This document shows, piece after piece, positions 1 through 12,798 of a stretch of DNA of 64,000 nucleotides. This DNA is from Stenogyne calaminthoides (taxonomy: Eukaryota; Streptophyta; Magnoliopsida; Lamiales; Lamiaceae): positions 7,631,263-7,695,262 of the forward strand of contig JBBCBC010000037.1 in the NCBI GenBank assembly GCA_037126765.1, written 5' to 3'. How positions within the stretch are numbered: the stretch's first letter is position 1; each line of letters starts with the position of its first letter. Below the pieces are notes generated by a model, which saw only the letters and a list, made by a program, of their open reading frames with translations, was not told the DNA's origin and did no database searches. Both the position numbers and the translations under genes were made by a program.

Positions 1-159
1 ATTAAAATAAAAAAAATTCAAATCAATCTTATCTTAATCACCGTCCTTTATTTTAACGATCCCAAATTTCTAATTTTCTCTAATAATTGATGTAATTTAA
101 GTAATGTATTTAATGATGATATGTACAACGGAAACTTCTCAAAGCAGCAATTCTTCGTG

Positions 160-274
160 ACAAATAGGCCCATAAAAAAGAATGCCAATGGGCCCCAATT
201 CAAAGGCCCATAACGTATAGACATTTCACGGTATTGCTGGCAAACGTCGTCGTACTCCCCGCTTATTTCCCGCC
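160..274 (+). promoter_or_regulatory. Proximal promoter and 5' UTR of the PAP phosphatase gene
   Basis: Three site-II-like motifs (GGCCCA or TGGGCC) lie at about 166-173, 189-194 and 202-211, within 110 bases of the start codon at 275. Such motifs are known TCP-type elements in plant promoters of housekeeping and organelle-related genes, which fits a predicted mitochondrial phosphatase. No clear TATA box is seen. Regulation is inferred from motifs only. Confidence 0.45.
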
Positions 275-3200
275 ATGGATATACTCATCCGCTCCGCGGC
301 CTCTCGATTCTCTGTGCCTCAACCTCACCGCCAATTCCGTACATCTGTCCGCCAATGTGTCTACCCCGTGAGGTTTACCGCACAATATTCCGCCTTCACC
401 ATAGCTCAAATTTCTCGCACCAATTCTAGGGTTTTGTGCGCTCTTGATTTCGATTCCTTTTGTTATTTACTGTTTTCAGGTCAAGTCTGAGCCTTCCTAT
501 CACAGAGCAGAAAGCAACGCACTATGAACACCTGAAAGCGGCAGTTGATGTTGTCGAGCGCGCCTGCCATCTCTGTGTTGATGTAATCTCTCGCCATCTC
601 TTTGATTTTGTTCTACTTTTTTTAGTTAATGAAATTTTATTTTTCCGAAGATAGGTGCAAAAATCACTGTTTTCAAGTGATGGGAAAATCGTTGAAAAAG
701 TTGATCAGACACCGGTCACTGTTGCAGATTTTGGAGTTCAAGCTCTTGTTAGCCTCGGTAACCTCTTTGAAAAATCGCTCGATCTACATTTAATCGTCTA
801 ATTAATTTGTTTCTTTACTCTCTTTTTTCTCCTTTGATGTGTCAGAGATGAGCAAACTATTTCCTTTAATCCCACTGGTAGCTGAGGAGGACTCAGGGTT
901 TGTGCGTGAAAACAATCTAGCTGATGCTGTTTTGGCAGCCGTTACTGATAAATCATCTATAAGTGATGAAGAATTAAATGAAGATGGCATTTTGAAGGCA
1001 ATTGATAGAGGCGGAAAAGATGCCTATTTGTTTGGACCAGAGCCAGCTACCTATTGGGTGAGTTTTTTAAATTCAGATTGGATTTTCTTTTCAAGACGAT
1101 CTAAGATTAGAATTTAAGTGAAATTTTGCTAGAATTTGTGGAGTCCGGAGTGTGTTGGTAAGGGGTCAAAAAGTAATGATTTTACATTGTCAATTTGGAA
1201 CTCTTTTGGATGTGTGGATAAAGGATCAAGCAAGCTTTGGCTGTTGATATGTGATTCTTTTGGATATTGAAATGATTAGTTTCAAGGATATTGGTCTTGT
1301 GCGGTTCAATTTTTTCTAATTTCTTAGGGAATCTTAAAATTTGTTACTAACATTATGGATATACACAGATATTGGATCCTATTGATGGAACACGAGGATT
1401 TGTTAAAGGTGGTGAGGCTCTGTATGTGGTATGCTTTCTTTACGAGTTCCTCTTCCATCATGCTGGTTGGACTTGGTGGTTATAATGCTTTTGCCGTCTG
1501 TATTTCATTTTGTTTTGTGACATCTCATTTGTATGGCCATGCATTCCTTAGGCAAAAAAATTATTAACAACCTTCCACGAGCCATCGATGTGTCAAATAG
1601 TTATACTACTACTGTGATGTGTGAACATACTGATCAGATTATCCTCCTTGAGAAAATTATAAGGATAATGTTATGGTGATGCAAGTACAATTTTTTTCAC
1701 CCGATTCATTAGTTGGTGCTTGTGTTTTGCTATTTCTGTTTTCTCTTTGCTGGGTATTTTGATAAATTGTTTCTTCACGAAGGTCATAAATTATTATGTG
1801 TCTTCATCCTGTTATGGTTTCTTCTAATATTGCAGTGAGGGTTAGGTATTAATGTAACTACTGTTTCATTACTTTTTTTCATTTACATATTCCCAACTTT
1901 TCAGGTAGGTTTATCTCTAGTAGTTGAAGGAGAGATTGTTTTGGGTGTTATGGGATGCCCGAACTGGCAGGATGACTCTGAGATACAGGAAAATGAGGAT
2001 ACTGTTTCAAGATCAGGGATTATTATGATATCTCATATTGGTTGTGGGACATGGAGAACAAGATTGTGGGATCCACGAAACAGAAATACCAAAACAACTC
2101 ATAATTGGACCAGGTGCCTTGTCGACAGGTTTCACCATGTTCATGAAGCACGTTTCTGCATTTCAGACAGTCAAACGTGGGAGTCTTTGCCCCTGGCAAC
2201 TCAATTTAGTGCGACAACTTTTGCCGCCAGTGTTGGGGAGAAACAGATTCTTCTTTTGCCTACTTGCTGCGGAAGGTTCACTTTCTTGCTCATAGAAAAA
2301 CCTTCAATTCCCTAACCAACTGCATATCTTTTTTTTTCCCTTGTATATGGAATGTGTTGTTCTTTGGATCTGATTATGCTAGGTGAAGAATGTGTAATCC
2401 TGTGATAATTTTTATAAACGCTTTTAATGGACTTAACAGCAGAACGGAACTAAAATGATTCTCATTGTTATTATGTCTGTAAAAAGTATGCGAAATTCAT
2501 TCAGATATTAAATACATATGCACTTTTGAAATAACGTGTTTATTAAAGATTCTAAGTTTATTGTCTAGATGTGGTTGCAATTACTCATAAATAGTTTTGA
2601 ACTCGAGTTATTCCTTTTCCAATTCCTGGATTGCGATGCTCATATAACATTGGTATAGTCCCTATCTGTCATTCATAATTACCTTATGCACAGTCTCTGT
2701 AAGTATCTGATGGTGGCATCTGGAAGGGCAACTGTTTTTATTCTTCGTGCAAGGACCAAAAGGATTATCAAGGTATGCTTTCTTAGTTTATGGTGGCGAG
2801 CGAGTAGCTGAAGTAACTTTTTCATTATATTGCATTGATATATAGGTATGGGATCACGCTGTGGGAGTCATATGCATTAATGAAGCTGGGGGAAAGGTAT
2901 GCCATTTGCCAGCTCTGCACTCTATATCATGTTTATATTTCAGCTTCCGCTTCAGATGATTTTATTCATTAATAAATTGGGGTTATGTATAAATATCAGT
3001 CGATATAAATCTTTGTTCAAAAACTTATTTTTAGCATTCTCTGTCTCTGCGTTAAACTGTGGATAAAGGCTAGTTAATCAAAATATATCTTATACCGCCA
3101 GTTGGGCCAAATTTCCTTCAATAAATCCAGACAATCTTAGTTAATATTCTCTGTTGCATACAATAGGAAATAAACTTGTCTAGTCTAAAATGATGGATCT

Positions 3201-3349
3201 CCAATGAGCAGGTGACGGACTGGAAGGGTAGCGAACTTGACTTTGCTGCTGATCTAAAAGAGCGAAGTGTCTTAGTTCCTGGTGGTGGTGTTTTGGTGAC
3301 GAATGATAGCCTACATAACCAAATATTGGATATTATATCCAGCAGCTGA
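275..3349 (+). CDS. 3'(2'),5'-bisphosphate (PAP) phosphatase, inositol monophosphatase superfamily, predicted mitochondrial
   Basis: Nine exons join in frame to 404 codons plus stop: 275-372, 480-582, 655-757, 846-1057, 1369-1428, 1905-2275, 2694-2772, 2846-2896 and 3212-3349. All introns are GT/AG. Family members remove the 3' phosphate of PAP to give AMP, clearing a by-product of sulfotransfer that inhibits exoribonucleases. The metal-binding motifs are present: VAEED at residues 113-117, DPIDGT at 175-180 and WDHAVG at 344-349. The first ~33 residues are rich in Arg and Ser and lack acidic residues after position 2, as in a mitochondrial presequence. By recall, the closest relative is the Arabidopsis putative mitochondrial PAP-specific phosphatase (At4g05090) rather than SAL1. 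The start is the first ATG in the frame that joins exon 2 at codon 33. No breaks are seen. The substrate is inferred from family. Confidence 0.9.
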
Positions 3350-3928
3350 TGATTACTCAGTCTTAATTTTTTAGCAATGTCGATATTACAATAATTTTTA
3401 TTCATCTCCATTGTTTTTGTCACGGTAGATCTGTGACCATTGTTTTTACATGATTGATACGCAGAAAAATTACTCTCGAAGGCTAGGTGCATGTGTATTA
3501 ATGTAAGGTTCTGTTGCCAATTGTGTTGTGTATTAATGTAAGAACCTGTTGTTATATTGTTTGCAGGCATATACTGTGCATCCATGGTTTGATATTCTTA
3601 ATCTGGGGATTGACAGAGAGATGATATGTATCTTGCAGAATTTGAACAGTGTAAAACACTGTGTGATGAGATTATTGAATATACCACCATATATTTCAAG
3701 AAGTAAATCAATGTCAAATTCTTAATATAAATTCCCAATCATTGAGTTACATTTTAATATTATTATCTGTCTGAGTGAAAGCTGCCAAAATAAATCTTTA
3801 TTTAGAAGTTCAATTTTTTGGTGAAATTTCATTAGGCATTTTGTTTTGTTCTCTTATTTTGAACTGATGAAATGTTATCTTGCAGCTCATTGGGAAAAAT
3901 TATATATCATTTTGTTAATAAAATTATA
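3350..3928. other. 3' flank of the PAP phosphatase gene
   Basis: AT-rich sequence downstream of the stop at 3347-3349, presumably holding the 3' UTR. No ORF, RNA gene or repeat is recognised. An antisense frame across 3118-3585 is a shadow of the last exon and its flank. Confidence 0.4.
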
Positions 3929-4204
3929 CTCCATCCGTCTCAGTCATAATGGTAAAGTACCCTATATTTTCGTTCCAATCATAATAGTAAAGTAAATAAA
4001 GATACTTGCACATTTTATTACTTTATCACTTTATCACATAAAATATTAATAAACAACATTTTCTACACTCAATTACTCATCACTTTATCATATAAAATAT
4101 TAATAAACAATTCTTCCTACCCCATCACTTTATCACTTTATCACTATTCCACCAAATTCTTATTATGAACAGTAAAAATGTCATTATGATTGGGACGGAT
4201 GGAG
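3929..4204. mobile_element. Stowaway-type MITE (Tc1/mariner-like, non-autonomous)
   Basis: This ~276-bp element begins CTCCATCCGTCTCAGTCAT and ends with the inverted form ATGATTGGGACGGATGGAG. It is flanked by TA at 3927-3928 and 4205-4206, the usual Tc1/mariner target duplication. The interior is AT-rich and repetitive, with several TCACTTTATCA motifs and no ORF. The terminus matches the plant Stowaway consensus (CTCCCTCCGTC) with a few changes, so the copy is not recent. Confidence 0.85.
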
Positions 4205-4206
4205 TA

Positions 4207-7161
4207 CTACAACTAGCTAGGCTAGAGTCCCAACAAGATATATAAGAGCCAATAATAAGCCAACACCTCAAGATAATTGAAATCTTATGATTCCAACTGA
4301 GATTCGTTCACACATGATGAGGATACGACAGCAGCAAGTTTTCGTGTGAGACTAAACAAAGTATTTACTTAAATATTAAGTCTATTTGCTTACGTTAATC
4401 CCATAATAATTTCTTAATTATTTCGCCTTACTAAACTTGGATATATATTAAAGGTTTCCATATAATATTTTCATCGAAGTATCTGGAACTTCTATAGCCA
4501 GGTGTTCAAATTAATTAAAATATTAACCCAATGACTGAGCTTGCATTGCATGGCTGCAAACATAAAAGAACGTAATCTTCTTCTTAAAATAACAACTTAC
4601 GTATATAAAATATGAAATCGCATTAATGGGGCACCATCCACGAGTAGTCGCGATTATAATATGCATGAAATTGCTGAGAATAGTAAACAGGGCACAGTAG
4701 CCACAAATTCCTTTGATCTCGTATCCAGAAACAGCTACAGTACATCCATTAATTAGAAAATATTATCTAATTATATTTAAGTGTTAGTTGGAGAGAACGA
4801 ACAGCTCACAACATATAAACATAGTAGTTTAATTAACAGATACCAAAAATGTATATAATACGATTTTGCTGGTCAACTTTAGGGCGTAGGCAGCTTATTT
4901 CTGGTAACTAATCGAACCTTAGAATTCGACAATTGAATTAATAAACATTGATCTATTAGATTACAAGACTTAAAAAATAGTATGCAAGTGTTGTGTAAAT
5001 TAATTAGTACTTACACATGTACACTTAACACGCTAAGCATTTGTTTGATTATAAAATAAGAGAGGATATGTGGTCCTGCATGCCACCAATATGGGCACAT
5101 TAACCTGAGATTAAGGTTCTAAATATAATTAATTATCTAAGTCGTTAAAGATATACTTGTTCTATTCATAATCCTTTGCTTCATAGGGGTTTGGATTCCA
5201 TATTTAGAAAGGAAAAAAGGGTTCTAAGTTAACTAACCTTTTACATATGCTTGCAGACCTACAATGTTTTTTTTTTACGTAAAATTAAACATATTGCATT
5301 TAATTTGTATATTATTATTGCGTGTGATCCATATTAATATTATTCCATTTAATGTTAAATGTTAAAATATTTTTTACAAGATATATTTTTATAATAAAAA
5401 TGTGGTTTCATTTGCATGATTCGTCAAAATGTGGCCATCTGAAGTGTGGTTTCATTTGCATGATTCGTCAAAATGAAGAGTTAGGTTAAATATTAAAATG
5501 GTTGACCTTAATCTTTAAAACGTAGCTTGATAATTGTGTGATAAAGCGGGGACGTCAAAGCCCGACTTTCTTTCACATGAAAGCATTAAAAATTGGTAAT
5601 AATTAGCTGCAGGCACAGTAGTAAGCAAACGCGTGTCCTCATCCTACTTATGACGTACGAATTAGATAATTTTTTAACCCAATAGTCTATTGGCAATAGA
5701 TTGGCTTTGGATTGAATTTGGTCCCCATGCATGTAGAAAGCCACGTACACGGTCTCATTAATCACCTTACTTTGTTAAATTATTATTATACTATGAATTA
5801 AATAATGAATTAAGAGTGGAGCCATTGTATACCATATTGTTGGAACTTGGAAACAAAACGATGTGAGAATCATTCATGTATAAATATACACACACACAGT
5901 AATTATAATTAGAAATTAAATTTTCCTCATATAGTTGTTATATTATACTCATAGATCGCATTAACAAACTTACATTTTCAGAATAAGTCATTTCAAAATG
6001 TAATTTTCATGACATACTCACGGGCAACTTGTAGAGCTCTATGTAATTACCGGAGAAGGTACAATGGAAGTATATATAATTCCACTTTGAATTTAGGAGG
6101 TGGGCCACAAACCAGCTAGTGATATTTAATCATTAGAGTATTATTTTGGATGGATGCTTATTGGAGTTTAAAAAGTCAATAAACTTGAAATAAGTTGCAA
6201 AAGATTAAATTTGATTTTTTTAAGAAATAAAAAACTGTCTTGCCTACAAATATTATTAGAAATGGTTCTGAAGCGGTTAAGAAATGGAATTTTATTGTAT
6301 AAATTTGCGCATCACGCGCGAGCAATAGAAATACTTTCTTTATTTATATACTATTTAATTTTTAATCTAATATTATCGATGTATACTGTCTTAAAATACA
6401 AATTTTGACACACATGCATACTTGGGCTAGTCATCACACAATATATTATGTATCAATGACGCTATAGTGACGACAAATATATGAGTAAATTTCTTCTGTT
6501 CATGTGGAAATGAAAGGCTTTTGTTTTGTTTTGCAACATGAAATTGTGCACTAATTAACTTGAAATGGAAAGTCATTTTCTTCGCCATATATGTTTGACC
6601 ACATTATTAAATTGTCTATGGAACAGAAAAATTGAACCGCACCTTATGGAATGAGATCACTTATTTCATAATTGGTGTTTCACTTTATATTTCATAGTGT
6701 GGATGAATGACAAGTGAAATAATAAAAAATATACAACATACCATCATACTCTGGATCTATGTGTTAAAGATCCAAAATAAATGAAACATCCAATAGAATA
6801 CGAAAAGTGGAACATGGAATCGAACCGCTCCTTATGAGTCACCCACTGTATACTTTGGAATTAGAAATGTGATGTTATTTTCACACTAAGAAATGCACAA
6901 TCTTCTATTCTACATATGTATTGCACTTAGGCTTGTTCATGGAGTTTGAAGATTACTGAATTTGAAATAAAATTCGAAGCGACAAAAAAAAAAAAAAATC
7001 GAATCGAGAATAACTGTTGACTTTTTAATTTTTTTCAAACTGAAACGAATCGATTTTTTTTGGATATAAACCTGAATATTACAGAATTAATTTTTTTGGA
7101 TATGAACCGGAATATTATCGAATCAATTCGGCCATTCTTTTTGTTCGTTGAATGTTGCTCA

Positions 7162-7214
<53 letters not shown>

Positions 7215-7330
7215 ACTTTTAATTTTTTCTTTAATAAATAGAATTTGTGATCAAGCTGTCAATGGAGAAAAAAAATCACGGACTTTCATAAACTCTTTTT
7301 ATGGTATTAATGTACTTAGGACTTAGGAGT
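4207..7330. other. AT-rich intergenic region with simple repeats
   Basis: No gene is supported here. A two-copy tandem duplication with a 44-bp period (unit beginning TGTGGTTTCATTTGCATGAT) lies at 5401-5479. An (AT)n microsatellite runs from about 7167 to 7209. Short frames at 6211-6408 and 7060-7326 are AT-rich chance ORFs; the second reads through the microsatellite. Confidence 0.6.
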
Positions 7331-7339
7331 ATTATAAAG

Positions 7340-7459
7340 CGGTAAAGATTAGTATTCATATTATGGACATCCAGAATCTTTATTTAAATGCAAAATAATT
7401 AATGAATTACTTAAGTGTCCTCTAATCCCATTTTGGCTCCATAACCTAGTTTTAGGCGG
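7340..7459 (+). repeat. Left terminal inverted repeat of the MULE
   Basis: About 120 bp, imperfect. It pairs with 14199-14319 read on the other strand. The best-conserved block is the ATATTATGGACAT core about 20-35 bp from the tip; the inner limit is the AGGCGG motif at about 7453-7459. Confidence 0.75.
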
Positions 7460-7569
7460 TAATGTTTGAGGGTGTAAAAATAGGCGGCATTTTTCCCTCC
7501 CTCCATCTCAATAGGCGACGATTCAACTCCCAAGTAAACATTAAATTCAAATGTTACCGTTATTAGTTA

Positions 7570-7683
7570 GCTATACATATATAAATGAAATTCAAAACTA
7601 ATCTTGGTTCATATATACTTCATATCGAATATCTCCCTCTTCTTTTTCTTGTTCGAGTGATTTTTTTTTTCGAGTTATTAACG
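7570..7683 (+). promoter_or_regulatory. Likely core promoter of the MULE transposase
   Basis: A TATA-like stretch (ACATATATAAATGA) at about 7575-7588 lies roughly 100 bases upstream of the ATG at 7684. An in-frame ATG at 7585 overlaps the TATA stretch and would add a hydrophobic leader unusual for this family, so 7684 is the preferred start. Confidence 0.4.
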
Positions 7684-10395
7684 ATGGCAACAGTATCAGA
7701 ATGTATTCGCGAGTTATTTGGATCTGATGTAGATGAATCTGATGTACATGAATCGCATATTTTTCGCGAGGTTTTTGGGTCTTCCGATGAGGAAGAAGTT
7801 CCGACGTCAGAATCATTGTTCTCCAACAATGATCGGGAAGAAGTTCCGATAGAATCATTGTTCTCCGATCAGGAAGAAGTTCCAATTCCGGATGATGTGT
7901 CACAGACTACAGTGGTAAATGATACGATTATAGTGCAACCTGGTGCTGTTTTTAGTAATATTGATAGGTTATTTGAAGCTTATCAAGAACATGCTAGACT
8001 TAAGGGTTTTAGTGTCATAAAAAAAGAACCGAAAATGTTAAATACGCTTTCGTTTTATATGTGGACCAAAATTGGAATGTCTAAGGCTCGAAGTGTTCGA
8101 AAAAAATTGATTGCAAAGCTCGGTTGAATGCAAAAAAGTTAGATGATGGAAGTTGTGTTGTTATGTCAATGGTGAATGAACATAGCCACGTCATTGATCC
8201 CGCATTTTCACCGTTAATTAGGCTCATAGACAATTGACTTTGAACATGAAGAGGCAACTCGAAGCAAATGATATTGCGAGCCGCGTTAAATTCTATGTTT
8301 CTAACCGGTTTTTTCTAATACCTTTACATGTTGCAACCAATACTATTTCGTGTTTTGTCTATTTTTTTATAAAATTGGTCTGCAATTGGTTTTTGGTCTA
8401 AGGCCGTGTAAGAATGTGAGATTGTGTGAAGTGCAATGTATGGCGGCCCCGATAATTTAGGTTGCCTTGCGAAAAAGATTGTCGAATTACATTGAGGAAA
8501 GAAGAGATTGAGGCTTGGGGAGGCGTCACGAAGCAATTAAGAACATGTTTGCTAGACTTCAAATCAAAGATCCAAACTTCTTTTTATTTAATGGATATAA
8601 ATGAAGAGGGAGGTTATGTAATGTTTTGTGGATTCATCCAAGAAGTAGAGCTGCGTATCTGTAATTTCATGATGTAGTTAGTTTTGACACGACATATCTC
8701 GTGAACAGGTGAAAATGATATATTATTTGTTATTGAATATTTTCAGTTTATAATGTACATGTTAAGCGTATATATGGTTGTTAACTTATTAACGGTTGTT
8801 CAAATAGGTACAAGATGCCTTTTGTATCAATTGTGGGCGTTAATCACCATGGGCATTCAATCTTGTTAGGGTGTGCCTTGGTCACGCATGAAGATGCAGA
8901 ATCATTTAAGTGGCTTTTTTGGAACTAGTTAGCGGGAATGGATGGTATTTACCCTAACACCATCATTCCTGACCAAGATGCAAGCATCAAGAAGGCAATA
9001 AGGGAGGTGATGCCCCAAAGTATCCATCGTTTTTGCATTTGGCATATTATGTCAAAAATTAGATCAAAATTTGGAGGGATTGAGGATTATAAGGCTTGTA
9101 GTGATGAATTCAAAAATATTGTGTATGATAGTCTTAGTATCGAGTCGTTTGAGACGCGGTGGACTGAGTTCTTGGTGAAATATCAAATGGAAACACATGA
9201 TTGGTTGAGAAGCTTGTATACCGAAAGGGAAAAATGGGTTTCTGTTTACTTGCATCACACTTTTTGGGCTGGAATGATTTCAACACAAAGAAGTGAGGGG
9301 ATGCATGCATATTTTGATGAGTTCATTCACTCTAGGAGCACTCTCAAACAGTTCATGGAACAATATGACATGGCTATGGGTAGTAAGGTTAGAAAGGAGT
9401 TCATTGTTGACTTTCATTTTAAGCACAAGGTTGTTAATTTGAGTTCGACATTCCATTGGGAAAGGCAATTTCAGAAGGAATACACCAATTCAATGTTTAA
9501 ACTTATTCAAGATGAAATTGTTCGCATGATATATTGTCATATTGTTCAACCAACGGAAGATGAGACAATTATGGATTTGATTAATCTTGGTGTTATTGAA
9601 AAAATCGGGGTTCTAGAAAAGAAGTATTGTTAACTTCTACCACAAGATATACACATATACTGTTGAATGGAGACCTAACGGATCTTATATTAAATGCAAC
9701 TGTCGGAAATTTGAATTTAAGGGTATTCTGTGTTGTCACATTATAAAAGTTTTGGCTAAGGAGAATATTGAAACAATGCATGAAAGATATGTGTTAGACA
9801 GGTGGAAGAAAACCTTGCAAAGGCCACACTCATCCATATTTTTCGCATGAGGTTATCCTCACATGACCGAATAATATAAAATTTCGGGAGGTTGAAAAAT
9901 ATTTTCAACAGTGTACTGATGCTGCATTGGGAGATCTAGAGAAGATGAATTATATTAAACAAATATGCATTGCAATGAAGGATGATCTCCTCAATCGACA
10001 ATAATCTGGAGGAGATGGATGAAAATGTGGAGGCAGATGAAAATGATGATGAAGAAAAACCACCACCGTTGGATCCATATGTTGAAAACTCTAGAGGAAG
10101 GTCTAGAGAAAATCGGTACAGGTCAGCCGTGGAAGTGGTTGGTACACGTCGTAGAGGTGGAACAATGGGAGCCAACAACAAGGAATCGGACGTGGAACAA
10201 CAGGAGAAACCGGACGTGAGACATGAGGAACCGGACGTGGGACAAGGGGAACCTGACGTGGAAGGGGAGCTGGGCATGGTAGGGGAGCTGGGCGTGGGAG
10301 GGGAGTTGAGTCATGATTATGATCAATGTAGTATCATTTTTAGGGTTTATGAATTTTTTATTTCTTTTTACTTTAGTATCATTTTGTACTTTTAA
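7684..10395 (+). pseudogene. FAR1/FRS-like MULE transposase, inactivated
   Basis: Family order is preserved although the frame is broken. An acidic N-terminus (7684-7900) is followed by a FAR1-type DNA-binding region (about 7940-8215, including a KARLNAKKLDDGS stretch). A DPNFF/NVLW/DPRSRAAY-like block lies at 8520-8670, the MULE transposase core at 8680-9600 (FDTTY, VGVNHHGHS, DQDASIKKAIREV, FCIWHI), and a SWIM finger near 9690-9740 (C-N-C, then C-x-H). Breaks: an extra A in the A-run at about 8100-8107 shifts the frame, in-frame stops lie between 8455 and 8680, and TAG at 8926-8928 sits where the family has Trp or Gln. A GT/AG intron at about 8709-8809 splits the VNRYKMPF motif. The acidic, Gly-rich C-terminal tail (9982-10395) is in another frame. 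Related FAR1/FHY3 proteins are domesticated transcription factors; here the TIR context says transposase. Confidence 0.85.
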
Positions 10396-12330
10396 TTTAG
10401 TATCATTTTGCGACAACATTTTTTAGTGGTACTAATACTTAGTGATACTTAACAAAAAATTTACTACGAAAATAAAAATCGCATTATGGTAAAAAAAAAA
10501 TTCAACAAAAAATTTACTACGAAAATAAAAATCTGCCTAGTGGAATGTATTTAATGCATTTATCATTACCAATGCTACTAATGATCATCCTTCACATGGG
10601 GAGTTGGGACAATTTGCATGCTACTAATGATGATTAATTTGAATATATTCTAATTTTTAAGTTGTGTATGCATTACTAGTGTTCAAGTAAATTAATTCAA
10701 TATAATTAAATTAAAATTTTTGAAGATGTAACAAGTTAATGTGAATATATTAGGGAATCAACTTAATTTGAATCAATATCAACATTATGTTATTAAAAAT
10801 AAGTTAAATCTAAGCCGAAATCTTTTTAAATTTTGAATTAGAAATTTGTTTTGAATCTAAGCCGAAATCTTTTTAGGGTTTAGATTTTAATAAATGCATG
10901 TGTCATTACCGATGCAACTAATGATGGCTTGTGCAATGATGGTTTAATTTGAATATATTCGAATATTAAAGTTGTGATATATTTATTACTAGTGAATATA
11001 ATTAATTTCAAATTTTTAAAGATGACTTAGTATTTTTGAATGTATTTTGTTATTTAGTCATTTTGAGTCACAAATTAATTCAATGACATTGTGTATGTAT
11101 TACAATGACATTGATCGAAATTAAGTCATTACATAGAAAGAAAAAAAAAAGTCAAATATATTTGATATCTGTACCGAAATCTTAATTATTACGGTTAGGG
11201 TTAATATTTGGGATTATCGATGCAACTAATGATGACTTGTGCAATGATGGTTTATGCATTGGAAGTTGACAATCTTTTAAATTTTGAATCCCTCACACAA
11301 TCATATTAACACAAAATTAAAATTTGAATCCCTCACACGAAATTAAAATTTGAATCATACGAAATTAAACCATTAGTGGATTAATTAAAATCTGAATCCC
11401 TCATCTAGTAAGTGTAACATTAGACGTGGATAAAATTAGATCATAATTTTCATACATATCAAATAGTGGTGTGTAGAGATCATCTCAATTTAATTGACTT
11501 GACTTGAGTAGGTAAGTATTGATTATACATAAGTAGATACATAAGTAGAGATCATATATTTGCAAAATGTGATCCTTCAAGATGAAATTGTAATAATTGC
11601 CCTTTTTAGGGTGTTTAGGTGTCAAGGATAATGGTAGTGGATTAATAATTATCATCTAGTATGTGTAACATTAGTGGATTAATTGCCATCGAAACATGTA
11701 ATACTATTCATTGAAAAGAAATAATACTAATCATTTAAACAAGTAATACCTCATCATCTAATATATGTAATATTAGTGGATTAATAAAATTAGATCATAA
11801 TTTTTAAATTAATATTGATTTATTATACCAAACATTGCAAATAGTGGTGTGTAGTGATCATCTCAATTTAATTGACTTGACTTGAGTAGGTAAGTATTGA
11901 TTATCCATATCTATTTGCTAAATGTGATTCTTCAAAATTGAATTGTAATAATAATCGTTTTTTAATTGTAACATTAGTGGATTAATTGCCATTGAAACAA
12001 GTTATACTAATCATTAAACAAGTAATACTAATCATTTAAACAATTAATACCTCACCTAATATATGTAATATTAATTGATTAATAAAATTAGATCATAATT
12101 ATCATATATATGTGTAACATATGTGTAACTTGAAATCGCATGGGGGGAGAATTAGTAGTAGTGTAAGTAATACTTTTTAACTATTTGAACTAATACTTTA
12201 CAAAAGAGGGGAATGGACGATGCTTTCTCAAATCAAAGTTAGGCGGCAATGTCGGCATTGGGAAGGGAAAATTGACATTAATGGACGGTATTGGTATACG
12301 TGAAATTCAGTATTAGGGTTTAGGTAATTC
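10396..12330. repeat. Repeat-rich non-coding spacer inside the MULE
   Basis: No coding frame is supported. It holds internal direct duplications: a ~30-bp unit (AACAAAAAATTTACTACGAA...) at 10451-10480 and 10504-10533; a unit around ATGATGGCTTGTGCAATGATGG at about 10900-10945, recurring at about 11217-11260; and a ~66-bp unit at 11461-11526 and 11839-11904, embedded in a longer, more diverged copy. Parts of the last unit recur at 12060-12110. It separates the transposase from the accessory ORFs. Confidence 0.6.
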
Positions 12331-12405
12331 TTTAGTATAAATAGGTATCTTGTAATCAAATTAAAACACCATTTCAAATCATTACAAGTAAAATCGATCC
12401 AAAAC
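12331..12405 (+). promoter_or_regulatory. TATA-type core promoter of the MULE accessory ORF
   Basis: AGTATAAATAGG at about 12334-12345 is a near-consensus TATA box about 60-70 bases upstream of the ATG at 12406. The preceding sequence (about 12228-12300) has GGCGGCAATG motifs resembling the region in front of the transposase (GGCGGTAATG at 7455), which hints at shared promoter ancestry within the element. Confidence 0.45.
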
Positions 12406-12798
12406 ATGGCAAGAACACCTACTAAGGCCACCAGGTTCACCGAATTTGTACCACCTTCTCCGAAAAGTCTTATGTCCATGTATGATTACAACAAAAGACA
12501 GCATGAAGAACTCAAGAATGATGTGAAGATGTTCATGAAGAGGCTGCTAACCCATTGCAAACCCCAATCCGTAAGTGATATCATTCTCGAAGAAGAGCCC
12601 CTCCACAAGCTGTATGAGTTTTTTGTTGAAGCCAACAAAACAAAGAACATTCCCGTAATTGTTCTTTCGGACTCGAGTGTGCGTCAAGCAGGAGGCTCGG
12701 CTAGTGTGTGTAACGGGGGTGATGGTGCTAGTGATGACAATGGCGGTAGTGGTGAGGACATGCTTGACGATGGGAATAGCAATGAGGGTGGCGATTAG
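12406..12798 (+). CDS. Small intact accessory ORF within the MULE, unknown function
   Basis: A complete 130-residue frame from ATG to TAG. The first ~85 residues are mixed and charged, with a basic start (MARTPTKATRF) and a Lys/Glu-rich probable helix around residues 25-47. Residues ~90-130 are a low-complexity tail of Gly, Ser, Asp and Asn ending in acidic residues. There is no signal peptide, membrane segment or catalytic motif. It has its own TATA box and lies between the TIRs, on the transposase strand about 2 kb downstream. I do not recognise a family. It may be an element-encoded accessory protein, as in other multi-gene MULEs, or a captured host fragment. Its intactness contrasts with the broken transposase. 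Confidence 0.6.
   Translation: MARTPTKATRFTEFVPPSPKSLMSMYDYNKRQHEELKNDVKMFMKRLLTHCKPQSVSDIILEEEPLHKLYEFFVEANKTKNIPVIVLSDSSVRQAGGSASVCNGGDGASDDNGGSGEDMLDDGNSNEGGD

Noticed and set aside
1355..1567. 70-codon frame starting at ATG 1355
   Set aside because: It overlaps exon 5 of the PAP phosphatase in another frame and runs into the intron; the exon frame has full family similarity.
3118..3585. 155-codon minus-strand frame
   Set aside because: Covers the last exon of the PAP phosphatase in antisense; no family resemblance or promoter.
7060..7326. 88-codon frame
   Set aside because: Reads through the (AT)n microsatellite as Ile-Tyr repeats; no gene features.
7598..7903. Minus-strand frames of 69-101 codons
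   Set aside because: Antisense shadows of the acidic N-terminus of the MULE transposase.
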